64,000 nucleotides of DNA. It comes from Flavobacteriaceae bacterium. Lineage in GTDB: Bacteria > Bacteroidota > Bacteroidia > Flavobacteriales > Flavobacteriaceae. The notes under the pieces are model-generated. The model was not told where the DNA came from. It did not search any database and saw nothing but the letters and a program-made list of their open reading frames with translations. Shown in pieces: positions 53,228 through 62,481 of this stretch. How positions within the stretch are numbered: position 1 is the first letter of the stretch; every line of letters starts with the position of its first letter. The stretch covers positions 62,001-126,000 of the forward strand of contig JANQSO010000003.1 of assembly GCA_028284005.1 (NCBI GenBank). The letters are read 5' to 3'. The translations under genes and the position numbers were made by a program.

Positions 53228-55549
53228 TTGCAAGATTACCTCGAACAATTAAATGATGCTCAACGCGCCCCTGTTCTACAGAAAGATGGCGCCATGATCG
53301 TGATTGCCGGAGCAGGTTCCGGGAAGACCAGGGTATTGACGTATCGTATTGCTTACCTCATGTCACAGGGTGTTGACCCTTTTAATATTTTAGCGTTGAC
53401 CTTTACAAACAAAGCAGCGCGTGAAATGAAAAAGCGTATTGCTCAAATTGTCGGGAACAGTGAAGCAAAGAACCTATGGATGGGAACTTTCCATAGTATC
53501 TTTGCTAAGATTCTACGGTTTGAAGCGGACAAATTAGGGTATCCTTCCAATTTTACTATTTACGACACCCAGGATTCACAAAGTGTGATCCGGGCCATTA
53601 TAAAGGAAATGCAACTGGATAAGGATATCTACAAATACAAGCAGGTATATTCCAGGATCTCTTCTTATAAGAACAGTCTGATCACGGTAAAAGCCTATTT
53701 CAATAATCCTGAATTGATGGAGGCCGATGCAATGGCAAAGATCCCAAGGTTAGGAGATGTATATAAGGCCTATGTCGATAAATGCTTTAAGGCCGGTGCA
53801 ATGGACTTTGATGACCTCTTACTGAAAACCAATGAGCTATTAACCCGTTTTCCGGATGTACTGGCAAAATATCAAAATAGATTTCGATATATTTTGGTAG
53901 ACGAGTATCAGGATACCAATCATAGTCAGTACCTGATAGTTCGTGCACTAAGTGACCGTTTCCAAAATATTTGTGTAGTAGGGGATGATGCACAAAGTAT
54001 CTATGCTTTTCGTGGAGCGAACATTAATAACATTCTCAACTTTCAGAAGGATTACGACGATGTGACGGTCTATCGTTTGGAGCAGAACTACCGTTCTACG
54101 AAGAACATTGTAAATGCTGCCAATAGCATTATTGAAAAAAATAAGACAAGGCTGGAAAAAGTAGTTTGGACAGCAAATGATGAAGGTGCTAAGATCATGG
54201 TGAACCGTACCATGACGGATGGTGATGAAGGCCGTTTTGTGGCCGGCTCTATATTTGAGAACAAAATGAATCATCAATTAAACAATGGTGATTTCGCTAT
54301 TTTATACCGGACCAATGCACAGTCACGTGCAATGGAAGATGCTCTTCGGAAGAAAGATATTCCATACAGGATCTATGGTGGGCTGAGTTTTTATCAACGG
54401 AAGGAAATTAAGGACGTCATTGCCTATTTGCGTCTTATTTTGAACCCGAAGGATGAGGAAGCCCTGAAACGTGTGATCAATTATCCGGCGCGGGGTATAG
54501 GACAAACAACAATAGAGCGTTTGACCGTTGCAGCCAGCCATTATGACCGGTCGATGTTTGAAGTAATGGAAAATATTGAGAAGATCGACCTAAAGATCAA
54601 TAGTGGTACAAAGACAAAACTTCAGGATTTTGTAACGATGATCCAGAGTTTTCAGGTATTGAATAAGAATTATGACGCTTTTCAAATAGCCGAACATGTT
54701 ACCAAAAAGACAGGATTACTTCAGGAATTAAAGAAAGATGGTACTCCTGAAGGGATCGCCCGTATTGAAAATATTGAAGAGTTACTCAACGGTATGCGGG
54801 ATTTTGTAGAAGAACAAAAAGAACTTGCCGATACTACGGGAGCATTGGCAGAGTTTCTAGAAGATGTAGCGCTCGCTACCGATATGGATAATGACAAAGG
54901 AGACGAAAATCGTGTCGCTTTAATGACGGTACATCTGGCAAAAGGATTAGAGTTTCCCTATGTGTATATCGTAGGAATGGAAGAGGACCTTTTCCCCAGT
55001 GCCATGAGCATGAATACACGTAGTGAACTGGAAGAAGAGCGCCGTTTATTCTATGTTGCCATAACCCGAGCCGAAAAACAAGCGTATCTTACGTACACCC
55101 AGTCCCGGTATCGTTGGGGAAAGTTGATCGACGCCGAACCCAGCAGATTTATTGAAGAGATCGAAGGTGATTACCTGGAGTATCTAACTCCTGTCACCGA
55201 ACATCGCTACAAGCCCTTACTGGATGCAGATATTTTTGACGATATCGATAAGAGCAAGCTGAGGTTACGAAAACCAACTACAGGAACGCCTCCAAAAGGG
55301 CCTTCTAAAGATCAACTACGAAAATTGCGCAGGTTAAAACCTGTTAGCAGTAGTTCCGACAAGAATTTTAATGCAAAAGACGCTAATCTTGAAATTGGGA
55401 CAATGGTAGAGCATGTTCGCTTCGGAAAAGGAAAGATCTTAAAGATCGAAGGGGTTGGTGCCGATACAAAAGCTGAAATTCAGTTTGAAAATGGCGGACT
55501 TAAAAAGTTATTGCTTCGGTTTGCGAAATTAAACGTATTGGACCAATAA
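53228..55549 (+). CDS. pcrA: ATP-dependent DNA helicase PcrA/UvrD
   Basis: A 773-residue superfamily 1A helicase of normal length. Motif I is GAGSGKTRVLTYRIAYL (about 29-45), motif II LVDEYQDTNHSQY, motif IV region LEQNYRSTKNI, motif V VALMTVHLAKGLEF, and motif VI FYVAITRAEKQAYLT. It unwinds DNA 3' to 5' in nucleotide excision repair, mismatch repair and removal of RecA filaments. The start is TTG at 53228, which places ML-free DYLEQLNDAQRAP at the usual N-terminus; no ATG suits. Its C-terminal Tudor-like region is VEHVRFGKGKILKIEG. The stop codon abuts the convergent esterase gene. Confidence 0.96.
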   Translation: MQDYLEQLNDAQRAPVLQKDGAMIVIAGAGSGKTRVLTYRIAYLMSQGVDPFNILALTFTNKAAREMKKRIAQIVGNSEAKNLWMGTFHSIFAKILRFEADKLGYPSNFTIYDTQDSQSVIRAIIKEMQLDKDIYKYKQVYSRISSYKNSLITVKAYFNNPELMEADAMAKIPRLGDVYKAYVDKCFKAGAMDFDDLLLKTNELLTRFPDVLAKYQNRFRYILVDEYQDTNHSQYLIVRALSDRFQNICVVGDDAQSIYAFRGANINNILNFQKDYDDVTVYRLEQNYRSTKNIVNAANSIIEKNKTRLEKVVWTANDEGAKIMVNRTMTDGDEGRFVAGSIFENKMNHQLNNGDFAILYRTNAQSRAMEDALRKKDIPYRIYGGLSFYQRKEIKDVIAYLRLILNPKDEEALKRVINYPARGIGQTTIERLTVAASHYDRSMFEVMENIEKIDLKINSGTKTKLQDFVTMIQSFQVLNKNYDAFQIAEHVTKKTGLLQELKKDGTPEGIARIENIEELLNGMRDFVEEQKELADTTGALAEFLEDVALATDMDNDKGDENRVALMTVHLAKGLEFPYVYIVGMEEDLFPSAMSMNTRSELEEERRLFYVAITRAEKQAYLTYTQSRYRWGKLIDAEPSRFIEEIEGDYLEYLTPVTEHRYKPLLDADIFDDIDKSKLRLRKPTTGTPPKGPSKDQLRKLRRLKPVSSSSDKNFNAKDANLEIGTMVEHVRFGKGKILKIEGVGADTKAEIQFENGGLKKLLLRFAKLNVLDQ

Positions 55550-56440
55550 CTACAAAATAGGTAAGTGAACTTCTATAAATGTAGATAGTTGCTCCTGTAA
55601 GTCTGTAGTACTCGAAATATCCCAGTCCGTTCCATGTCCTCCTTCATAAACAGTGAAACTGTGTGTAATCTGCGAATTACTTAGAGAGGTTTGCAGTTGC
55701 TGGCCATTGGTTAATGGAACCAGTGGGTCCGTATCTCCGTAAAAAAGAATAGAGGGGCTGCTATTGCTGTTTACCTGCAATGCGGGGCTTACGGCCTCGG
55801 CATAATTAGTGTCGGCAGGATATGCACTTTCATCTACTAATAAACTTAAAGCGATCGGGAAGGAAGGGTCATTTGCATAAAAAGGGTCTGTAAAATCTGT
55901 GGGCCCCACAATATCACATACCATTTTCACACGATCGTTGGTATCGTAAACATAATCGTATTGCAATGCAATATGCGCACCTGCACTGGTACCTATAAAT
56001 CCAAATTCGGGGAAAATTTGCAGGGCCTCGGCTTCGGCTACAAGTTTATTGACAACACGTCCCACATCCAGAAATTGATTAGGAAAAGCAGGAATAGTAG
56101 TAGTAGCGAGAACGTAATTCATATTTACAATGGCATGATCCGGATGGTTTTGTTGGATAAGCGAAATAAAATTTGTCATATCCGCTTTATCTCCACCGGT
56201 CCATCCACCACCGTGTATAAGAATGATCACTTTCGTTTTATTCGTAGTTCTGCCGGCAGGTAAATAAATATCATAAACCTGCTGTTCATTTTCGCCATAA
56301 GAAACGTCTAACAATGTTTCCGCAACCAATAGTTGTGAATTGTCATCCAGGGGATCGTCTTTATTGCTTTCAGAAGAACAGGAAAGAAATACAAATTGTA
56401 AGGCGAAAAAAAATAAAAAGATGAATGGGGTCTTCTTCAT
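55550..56440 (-). CDS. Alpha/beta-hydrolase (esterase/lipase-like) lipoprotein
   Basis: A 296-residue lipoprotein (lipobox VFLSCSSE, Cys21 with the ATG at 56440). The hydrolase core has the oxyanion motif HGGGWTGGDKADM, nucleophile motif GTSAGAHIAL, acid in FYGDTDPLVPLTNGQQL and catalytic His in YEGGHGTDWD. It resembles BD-FAE/carboxylesterases that release acyl or feruloyl groups. The acidic SNKDD after the Cys fits a surface lipoprotein. The ATG at 56449 is three codons earlier and equally possible; I prefer 56440 for its MKK start. It is convergent with pcrA with no gap. Confidence 0.88.
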   Translation of the reverse strand: MKKTPFIFLFFFALQFVFLSCSSESNKDDPLDDNSQLLVAETLLDVSYGENEQQVYDIYLPAGRTTNKTKVIILIHGGGWTGGDKADMTNFISLIQQNHPDHAIVNMNYVLATTTIPAFPNQFLDVGRVVNKLVAEAEALQIFPEFGFIGTSAGAHIALQYDYVYDTNDRVKMVCDIVGPTDFTDPFYANDPSFPIALSLLVDESAYPADTNYAEAVSPALQVNSNSSPSILFYGDTDPLVPLTNGQQLQTSLSNSQITHSFTVYEGGHGTDWDISSTTDLQEQLSTFIEVHLPIL

Positions 56441-56569
56441 AGGGAACACTTCTTTTTAATAAACGCAAAAAATGCTTTTAAGTTGTTTGTTCCGGTTTTA
56501 AAATTATTTATTGATTGTCTGGTGGTTTATGGTTATCTTTAAGATATCATTTAAGATGTTTTTCATTTT

Positions 56570-57187
56570 ATGGCCGAATTCATTAAGATATATGAAGAAA
56601 ACCCTAACCCAAAGGATATAAAAAAGGTTGTGGATATTATTCGGGACGGAGGACTGGTCATCTATCCAAGTGATACTGTTTATGCTTTAGGCTGCGATAT
56701 TACCAATAACAGGGCCCTGGAAAAAGTAGCCCAGATCAAGGGAGTAAAGTTGGAAAAGGCCAATTTCTCTTTTGTATGTGAGAACTTGAGCAATCTTTCA
56801 GATTATATACGGCAAATAGACACGGTAACATTTAAGATATTGAAAAGGTCATTACCGGGCCCCTATACTTTTATTCTTCCGGGTAATAATAACCTTCCAA
56901 CGGTATTTAAAAAGAAAAAAGAGGTAGGGATCAGAATACCGGACAACTCAATTGTTCTGGCAATGGTGCATGAATTAGGAAACCCCATTATTGCTACTTC
57001 TATAAAGGATGAGGATGAGGTAATTGAGTATACCACGGATCCGGAACTTATTTTAGAAAAATGGAAAAACCTGGTAGATGTTGTGGTAGACGGAGGGTAT
57101 GGAGGAAATATTCCATCAACGGTGATCGATCTTACCGGAGGCGAACCTGTTCTAATACGAGAAGGTAAGGGAGCTTTGGAGGTTTAA
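56570..57187 (+). CDS. YrdC/YciO/Sua5-family protein
   Basis: A 205-residue protein of the Sua5/YrdC/YciO fold. Conserved segments: DGGLVIYPSDTVYALGCDITNNRALEKVAQIKG (about 26-58), FSFVCENLSNLSDYI, LPGPYTFILPGNNNLP, and EVGIRIPDN. The length fits the YrdC-like domain without the Sua5 extension. Members make threonylcarbamoyl-AMP for tRNA t6A, or are YciO-like with an uncertain role; the sequence alone does not settle which. It stands alone between two minus-strand groups. Confidence 0.88.
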   Translation: MAEFIKIYEENPNPKDIKKVVDIIRDGGLVIYPSDTVYALGCDITNNRALEKVAQIKGVKLEKANFSFVCENLSNLSDYIRQIDTVTFKILKRSLPGPYTFILPGNNNLPTVFKKKKEVGIRIPDNSIVLAMVHELGNPIIATSIKDEDEVIEYTTDPELILEKWKNLVDVVVDGGYGGNIPSTVIDLTGGEPVLIREGKGALEV

Positions 57188-57189
57188 AA

Positions 57190-57666
57190 CTAAGAATGGT
57201 TTTTTTCAAATTTTGACAGCAGTCGGTTGCTTTGTTGATACAGCTTCTTCTTAAAAAAACCGCTCCAGCCCATTAAAAAGCCTTTAAACCCTAAAGCTTG
57301 TCTGGACCACCTGTAGAGATCGAACCGGTCCACATGATCGATGATCTTGCCATCTTTAAATTGAAATTCAGCATAGATGATATTATGTACTTTCCTGCCT
57401 GTTTTACTAAAGTTATAATAGGCATCCCACCTCGCTTTTCCATTTTCAGGATTACATTGAATATCTGAAACTTCTATTTTAAAATTGTCGTTCCCTTTTT
57501 GTGAATGGCAAAGCATGCGCCACATATTTTTGACTCTTTCACCATTTAAAACCCCAAAGGCAGGATCTCTAAAAGTAATGTCCTTGTGGTAGTAACTTAC
57601 CATTTGTTCTGCATCTAATTCGTTAAATGCCCTGTAGAAATTTTCAACGATATCCCTGGTTTCCAT
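57190..57666 (-). CDS. NTF2-like (SnoaL-type) protein
   Basis: A 158-residue protein with the SnoaL/NTF2 start IVENFYRAFNELDAEQMVSYYHKDITFRDPAFGVLNG, common in Bacteroidota. Later strands include KARWDAYYNFSKTGRKVHNIIYAEFQFKDGKIIDHVDRFDLYRWSRQALG. It probably forms a small hydrophobic pocket and may be an enzyme or binding protein; no catalytic residues can be named. Its stop is 2 nt from the convergent YrdC-like gene. Confidence 0.82.
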   Translation of the reverse strand: METRDIVENFYRAFNELDAEQMVSYYHKDITFRDPAFGVLNGERVKNMWRMLCHSQKGNDNFKIEVSDIQCNPENGKARWDAYYNFSKTGRKVHNIIYAEFQFKDGKIIDHVDRFDLYRWSRQALGFKGFLMGWSGFFKKKLYQQSNRLLSKFEKNHS

Positions 57667-57714
57667 TATAAGGAGATTTAGTACGATACAATGTACACAT
57701 TAATTGTAAGACAT

Positions 57715-57739
57715 TAAAAAACCCGGCTATTAGCCGGGT
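57715..57739 (-). terminator. Terminator of the ABM-like gene
   Basis: ACCCGGCT-ATT-AGCCGGGT (57721-57739), with A residues before it on the plus strand, i.e. a T run on the minus strand. It lies past the stop of the gene at 57771-58082. Confidence 0.85.
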
Positions 57740-57770
57740 AATTGTGGAATGATCTATATTAACTACAATA

Positions 57771-58082
57771 CTATTCAAATAATGCAACACCGGAGCCTAC
57801 AAAATTAAGGTCTTCAGCTTTTGGCGGAATTACGGGTTCACTTGCTTTTAACGCCTTTCTAAACTGTGTAAATGCTTCAACATCATTCAATTTACTCATC
57901 GTTTCACCGTCCACAGCCACATTGATATGCATAAATGTAACCGAATCTGCCAATTGATATGTAGTATAGAACATACCTTCAATGGGCCTTGCTTTTATGG
58001 CGTTCATTACTTTTTGAATGTTCTTTTTATTTTCCTCCACGAACTCCGGTTGGACGGTATACTGAACTTTAACTGCTTTCAT
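57771..58082 (-). CDS. Small ABM-like dimeric barrel protein
   Basis: A 103-residue cytoplasmic protein. Strands VKVQYTVQPEFVEENKKNIQKVMNAI and GMFYTTYQLADSVTFMHINVAVD, then a helix near EAFTQFRKALK, suggest an antibiotic-biosynthesis-monooxygenase-like ferredoxin fold. No catalytic residue can be stated. It lies 26 nt downstream of the exported DinB-like gene, same strand, so co-transcription is likely, ending at 57715. Confidence 0.7.
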   Translation of the reverse strand: MKAVKVQYTVQPEFVEENKKNIQKVMNAIKARPIEGMFYTTYQLADSVTFMHINVAVDGETMSKLNDVEAFTQFRKALKASEPVIPPKAEDLNFVGSGVALFE

Positions 58083-58108
58083 AGTGACAATAGGTATATT
58101 TGATTTCT

Positions 58109-58714
58109 TTATTTTTTTGGAAAACCTTCACTAGCCTTTATTTCCTCAATTTGCAACACATGGCGCTCTGTATGTCCGGAAAGGAAAAGCAGCGTCTGAA
58201 ACGCATCAATGGTTCCAAACGGAAATTCCGCATAATGATTTCTAAGGTCATCTTCGGTATTCTTCACATAGGCAATGTGTTCTGCTCTTTTTGTAGTGAA
58301 CTCTTTTAGCGTATTTTCATGCGAGCCAAATTTTCCTGTAGGCTCAAAGGGTGTTTTGGTTTTTACTTTATTACTTCTATCTGTGATCATTGCCAAAATT
58401 TGCTCATCTGTCATCTTTATTTCAGAGCGTTTTGAGGGATCTGGAGCAACTTCTAATGTTCCTTGTTGCATTCCAAAGATTATATTTTCTGAAAGAGCAA
58501 TATGCTCAACACACTCTTTAATGGACCAGGATTCCGGACTACTCTTAAAGTTAAGCTGAGCTTCACTTAGCCCTTCAATAGCGCTTAATAAATGGTCATG
58601 AGTTTTGGTCATTTCGGCAATAGCGAACGCTCTTTCGGCTTTTGTGAGCTTAGCATCGGAAACTGTAAAACTAACAAGTACCAGCATCAGGATGGGTAGA
58701 ATAATTGCTTTCAT
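58109..58714 (-). CDS. Exported DinB-like protein
   Basis: A 201-residue protein with a signal peptide (about 1-20, LVSFTVSDA). The DinB-like four-helix bundle has a first histidine pair at KTHDHLLSAIEGLSEAQLNFKSSPESWSIKECVEHIALSE and a later HTERHVLQIEEI, forming the usual metal site. Most DinB relatives are cytoplasmic; export makes this a different subgroup with an unknown role. It leads a short operon with the ABM-like gene. Confidence 0.8.
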   Translation of the reverse strand: MKAIILPILMLVLVSFTVSDAKLTKAERAFAIAEMTKTHDHLLSAIEGLSEAQLNFKSSPESWSIKECVEHIALSENIIFGMQQGTLEVAPDPSKRSEIKMTDEQILAMITDRSNKVKTKTPFEPTGKFGSHENTLKEFTTKRAEHIAYVKNTEDDLRNHYAEFPFGTIDAFQTLLFLSGHTERHVLQIEEIKASEGFPKK

Positions 58715-58858
58715 GAGAATTTGATATTTAATTGTTTGTTCTTTGAACGTATACTACTAAGACGTAAGAGAAATTAAAATTTGGACAATACACAGTATAA
58801 AATTTTAAACAGGGTTTTAGCCATGTATTTGCCTTGAACTTATAATAAAATGAATAAA

Positions 58859-58883
58859 AAAACCCAGCGCGTAGCTGGGTTTT
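58859..58883. terminator. Terminator near the OmpA lipoprotein gene
   Basis: AAAACCCAGC (58859-58868) pairs with GCTGGGTTTT (58874-58883) over a 5-nt loop. It lies 22 nt past the stop of the OmpA lipoprotein gene on the minus strand and may act in both directions. The rest of 58715-58904 shows no gene. Confidence 0.85.
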
Positions 58884-58904
58884 AAAACTTTATAACGATA
58901 ATTT

Positions 58905-59768
58905 TTAATTTCCTCCTTCATTGGATAGTGTTTCCAGCTCCTGCTCGATCATCGCATAGAACTGATCTATTTTTGGTAACACGAGGATACGCGTACGTCT
59001 GTTGATAGAGCGGTTTTCTGCTGTGTCATTTGAAACTAACGGAACATAATCTGCACGCCCGGCAGCAATTAACTGAGCCGGATTTACACCCAGGCCTTGC
59101 AGTTCTCTAATAATAGAAGTAGAGCGTTTTACACTTAGATCCCAATTGTCCAAAAGAACTCCGCTTTTGTAAGGTACATTATCCGTATGTCCTTCTACCA
59201 TTGCTTCAAAATCGGGCTTACTGTTGATAACGGTAGCCACTTTGCCTAAGATGTCCTTAGCTCTTGATGTTACATTATAGCTTCCGCTTTTAAATAATAC
59301 CTTATCGGAAAGTGAAATATAAACGACACCTTTCTCTACATTTATTTCAATATCCGGATCATTAAGTCCTACTTCGCGCTTTAAGCTGGTAACCAATGCC
59401 AGTGTAACACTGTCCTTCTTGTTAAGAGCATCTTGTAAACGTGAGATCTTCAGGTCTTTTTCTTTTAAACTTTCCAGAGATTTTTCAAGGTTTGTGGCAC
59501 CTTGCTGGGTTAAAATGGTTAGATCCTTAGAGCTTTGAATCAAGTCTTGATTTGTTTTGCGCAGTTCTGCCAGTCTTTCTTCCAGAGAAGCTACTCTGGC
59601 ATCAGCTGCCGCCTTATCGGTCAAACAACTATTCAATTTTACCGTAGCAGTGTTCAATAGATCTTGTGTATTTTTTTGTTTAGCTTCTAATTCTGCATAC
59701 TTCTTTTTCGAAACACAAGAAGTAAGTGCCAAGCTAGAGCATACAACTAATATCAAAAGTTTTCTCAT
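58905..59768 (-). CDS. OmpA-family lipoprotein with coiled coil
   Basis: A 287-residue lipoprotein (lipobox LALTSCVSKKKY, Cys18). A long coiled coil covers about 25-130 (KYAELEAKQKNTQDLLNTA, LEERLAELRKTNQDLIQ). The OmpA/MotB domain (about 145-275) has FKSGSYNVTSRAKDILG, VEGHTDNVPYKSG, and NRSINRRTRILVLP for peptidoglycan. It tethers the outer membrane to the wall. It is 91 nt downstream of the glycosyltransferase gene and followed by a terminator. Confidence 0.93.
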   Translation of the reverse strand: MRKLLILVVCSSLALTSCVSKKKYAELEAKQKNTQDLLNTATVKLNSCLTDKAAADARVASLEERLAELRKTNQDLIQSSKDLTILTQQGATNLEKSLESLKEKDLKISRLQDALNKKDSVTLALVTSLKREVGLNDPDIEINVEKGVVYISLSDKVLFKSGSYNVTSRAKDILGKVATVINSKPDFEAMVEGHTDNVPYKSGVLLDNWDLSVKRSTSIIRELQGLGVNPAQLIAAGRADYVPLVSNDTAENRSINRRTRILVLPKIDQFYAMIEQELETLSNEGGN

Positions 59769-59859
59769 AATTGTTTGTAAGTTTTAAGTGTTAAATGTTT
59801 TTCAAAATTATTAAACAGCCAGCATCCGCAATAGGGATTAACAATACTTTAAGTAAAGT

Positions 59860-60855
59860 TTAGTAGCCTTCCTTAAAGTTACGTTTTTTTAAAATAAAAT
59901 AGCGCCAAACGATTGACTTTGTTGAAAAATAATTAATTTCAGAAGCTTGCATCCTTCTCTTCTTAAGGAATTTAGGGAGTAATCCATAAAAACTTAAATG
60001 CGCTCTGATAATGGCGTACGTGTGTGAGATTTTTCCTTGGAATAAAAGCTGAATTCCGGCCAAGCCGTCCAGTATCAATCGTGTAAATACCAGCCCCAGA
60101 ACTTTACCTCCCTTTACATTTTTCACCAAAAGTAAAAGGGTATTTCTAAAATTATAAAATGTCTTTTGAGGATTGGCCGAAGAAAGTGTAGCACCTCCAA
60201 CGTGATATACTGTGGATCTGCCAATATATTTTACAGTACCCCCTTTAGCCTGAAGACGCCAACACAGGTCAATTTCTTCCTGGTGCGAAAAAAAATCTTC
60301 ATCAAAACCACCAATGCCCAAAAAAGCTCCTTTCCTTAAAAATAAGCAGGCCCCGGTTGCCCAGAATATGGTTGCCGTATCATTGTATTGCCCTTCATCT
60401 TTTTCCAGAGTATAGAAGATGCGCCCACGGCAATAGGGATATCCTAAAGCATCAAGATAACCTCCTGCAGCACCTGCATATTCAAAATGATCTTTACGCT
60501 TAAAATCAAGGATCTTGGGTTGAGCAGCAACAAGAGTACTATCTTTTTCAAATTCTGAAACAATAGGGGAGAGCCAGTCCCCGGTAACTTCCACATCGCT
60601 GTTAAGCAACACAAAAATATCTTCGGAAAGGTTTACCAATGCATCATTGTACCCTTTTGCGTAACCTCCGTTCGTGGCATTCCGAATTATTCTTACAGAC
60701 GGAAAATTTTCGGAAACAAAGGATATGGACTCATCACTAGAAGCGTTATCCGCAATATATACCGTTGCTTCTTCAGAGAATTCTACTACCGAAGGCAAAA
60801 ACTGTTCTAGTAATTGCTTTCCGTTCCAATTGAGTATAACTACCGCGATATTCAC
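59860..60855 (-). CDS. Family 2 glycosyltransferase
   Basis: A 331-residue GT2 enzyme. The GT-A nucleotide-sugar motifs are VVILNWNGKQLLEQFLPSVVE near the start, IADNASSDES, and LLNSDVEVTGDWL (the DxD-like metal site). GGFDEDFFSHQEEIDLCWRL is the usual acceptor-side motif of rhamnosyltransferase-like members. C-terminal hydrophobic stretches at about 255-275 suggest membrane association. The start is GTG at 60855. It probably adds a sugar to a surface polysaccharide or lipid. It lies 15 nt after the HsdR-N-like gene. Confidence 0.9.
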   Translation of the reverse strand: MNIAVVILNWNGKQLLEQFLPSVVEFSEEATVYIADNASSDESISFVSENFPSVRIIRNATNGGYAKGYNDALVNLSEDIFVLLNSDVEVTGDWLSPIVSEFEKDSTLVAAQPKILDFKRKDHFEYAGAAGGYLDALGYPYCRGRIFYTLEKDEGQYNDTATIFWATGACLFLRKGAFLGIGGFDEDFFSHQEEIDLCWRLQAKGGTVKYIGRSTVYHVGGATLSSANPQKTFYNFRNTLLLLVKNVKGGKVLGLVFTRLILDGLAGIQLLFQGKISHTYAIIRAHLSFYGLLPKFLKKRRMQASEINYFSTKSIVWRYFILKKRNFKEGY

Positions 60856-60870
60856 TTTTGCAAAAATAGT

Positions 60871-61320
60871 TTATTTGTTGCCATAGGAAGGAATCTCTTT
60901 TAAAAATATATACCGTTCATTTTCAAGATCCATTTGGCAATAGTAGTGCCCCAATCCGTTAGTGACCATTAAATAACCGGCTTGCATCACAAGGTTATAA
61001 CGTGCGATCTGGTCGAAAGTATCTTGCGTTATCTTTACAGAAGGAGCCTTACACTCCACAATGAGGCGAATACTGCCATCGCTGTTGTAGACCACAATAT
61101 CATACCTTTTTATGGTGTCGTGAAGTTTTAGTTGCTTCTCTACATTGATGTGAGAGGCCGGATATTTTTTTTCAGAAAGGAGAAACCGGATCACATGTTG
61201 CCGTACCCATTCTTCGGGTGTAAGCATGACAAATTTTTTTCGAATTTCATCAAAAATCAATGATTTGTTTTCGTTACTTTTGAAACGAAATGAATAATCG
61301 GGAAAGTTGAGTTTCAGCAC
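60871..61320 (-). CDS. HsdR N-terminal-like nuclease-fold protein (standalone)
   Basis: A 149-residue protein with the fold of the N-terminal domain of type I restriction subunit HsdR: KRYDIVVYNSDGSIRLIVECKAP holds the PD-(D/E)xK residues (Asp74, Glu89 and Lys91). There is no helicase or methylase here, so it is not a complete restriction enzyme. Such short proteins are found beside holA in many Flavobacteriaceae, as I recall, and their role is unknown. The start is GTG at 61320, and it is divergent from holA with 53 bp between starts. Confidence 0.82.
   Translation of the reverse strand: MLKLNFPDYSFRFKSNENKSLIFDEIRKKFVMLTPEEWVRQHVIRFLLSEKKYPASHINVEKQLKLHDTIKRYDIVVYNSDGSIRLIVECKAPSVKITQDTFDQIARYNLVMQAGYLMVTNGLGHYYCQMDLENERYIFLKEIPSYGNK
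61275..61282 (+). promoter_or_regulatory. Possible -7 element for holA
   Basis: TACTTTTG lies inside the start of the divergent HsdR-N-like gene, 91 nt before the holA start. TTTCGTT and AACGAAA flank it as a weak inverted repeat. Confidence 0.3.
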
Positions 61321-61373
61321 ATGCCAAAATAAGAATTTCCGAAGAAAATTTCAGTATAAAACCAGAAAACCTA

Positions 61374-62378
61374 GTGCCTTTAGACAAAGCCAAAAGTATA
61401 ATTAGCGGAATTAAATCCGGAGACGTAAAACCCATTTATTTTTTAATGGGGGAAGAAGCATATTATATTGACGGTATTGCGAAATATATTGAAGACACCA
61501 TACTCTCTGAAGAAGAAAAGGGGTTTAACCAAATGGTACTATACGGGCGTGATGTATCTGTAGAAGATATTATAAGTAGCGCCAAAAGATATCCTATGAT
61601 GGCCGAGCGGCAGGTAGTGATCGTGAAAGAGGCCCAGGATCTGTCCCGTACCATAGAGAATTTGGTTCCATATGCCGAAAACCCCCAACCTACCACTGTC
61701 CTGGTGGTTTGCTACAAATATAAAACACTGGATAAACGAAAAAAACTGGCAAAGGTAATTGATAAAACAGGGGTGCTGTTTGAAGGGAAAAAACTATATG
61801 AAAATCAGGTGCCGGACTGGATCCGGCGTGTACTTGCGGGACGTGGTTATACAATTACTCCCAAGGCATCGCAAATGCTGGTGGAATTTTTGGGCAATGA
61901 TCTGGGCAAAGTAAATAACGAACTGGAAAAACTACAGTTGATCATTGAACCCGGAGAACAGATAACTCCGCAATTGGTAGAGGAGAACATAGGAATAAGT
62001 AAGGACTTCAATAATTTTGAACTACAAAACGCTATTGGCGAAAAGGATATAAAAAAGGCATTTAGGATCATTCAGCATTTCGCTCAAAACCCTAAGAACC
62101 ACCCACTGGTAATGACCATGGCTTTGTTGTATAATTTCTTTTCAAAGCTGTTAAAATACCACGCGCTTCCAAATAAGGCAGATGCTCCAAAGGTGTTGGG
62201 TGTAAATCCGTATTTTATAAAAGACTACCAGCTTGCGGCACGTAATTATCCTATGAAAAAGGTAAGTGCCATTATTGCCTCTATTCGCAAAATTGACATG
62301 AAAAGCAAAGGAGTAGGCGCTGCTAATCTACCCCAGGGAGACCTGTTAAAAGAACTTCTGGTTAAAATATTCGATTAA
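61374..62378 (+). CDS. holA: DNA polymerase III delta subunit
   Basis: A 334-residue clamp-loader subunit of the usual length. It starts PLDKAKSIISGIKSGDVKPIYFLMGEEAYYIDGIAKYI, followed by the AAA+-like fold without a functional Walker A, as is normal for delta. FLGNDLGKVNNELEKLQLII and the C-terminal collar helices follow. It opens the beta clamp and loads it onto DNA. The start is GTG at 61374; no ATG lies upstream within a sensible distance. Confidence 0.93.
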   Translation: MPLDKAKSIISGIKSGDVKPIYFLMGEEAYYIDGIAKYIEDTILSEEEKGFNQMVLYGRDVSVEDIISSAKRYPMMAERQVVIVKEAQDLSRTIENLVPYAENPQPTTVLVVCYKYKTLDKRKKLAKVIDKTGVLFEGKKLYENQVPDWIRRVLAGRGYTITPKASQMLVEFLGNDLGKVNNELEKLQLIIEPGEQITPQLVEENIGISKDFNNFELQNAIGEKDIKKAFRIIQHFAQNPKNHPLVMTMALLYNFFSKLLKYHALPNKADAPKVLGVNPYFIKDYQLAARNYPMKKVSAIIASIRKIDMKSKGVGAANLPQGDLLKELLVKIFD

Positions 62379-62455
62379 CTGTTTCTGTTGGAGGATATAA
62401 AACTTATAGTTAAAAGGCCCGGTTCAAAGTTTAGGTTAAGTTTTTATTTTAAACG

Positions 62456-62463
62456 TACTTTTG
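62456..62463 (+). promoter_or_regulatory. -7 element of menA
   Basis: TACTTTTG, an exact TAnnTTTG match, overlaps a TTG at 62461 that could be misread as the menA start. The true ATG is 62482. Confidence 0.65.
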
Positions 62464-62481
62464 CAACCTAAACGACCTTTT

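Noticed and set aside
60871-61320. A restriction-modification system
   Set aside because: Only a short HsdR-N-like protein is present; no helicase, specificity or methylase gene is nearby.
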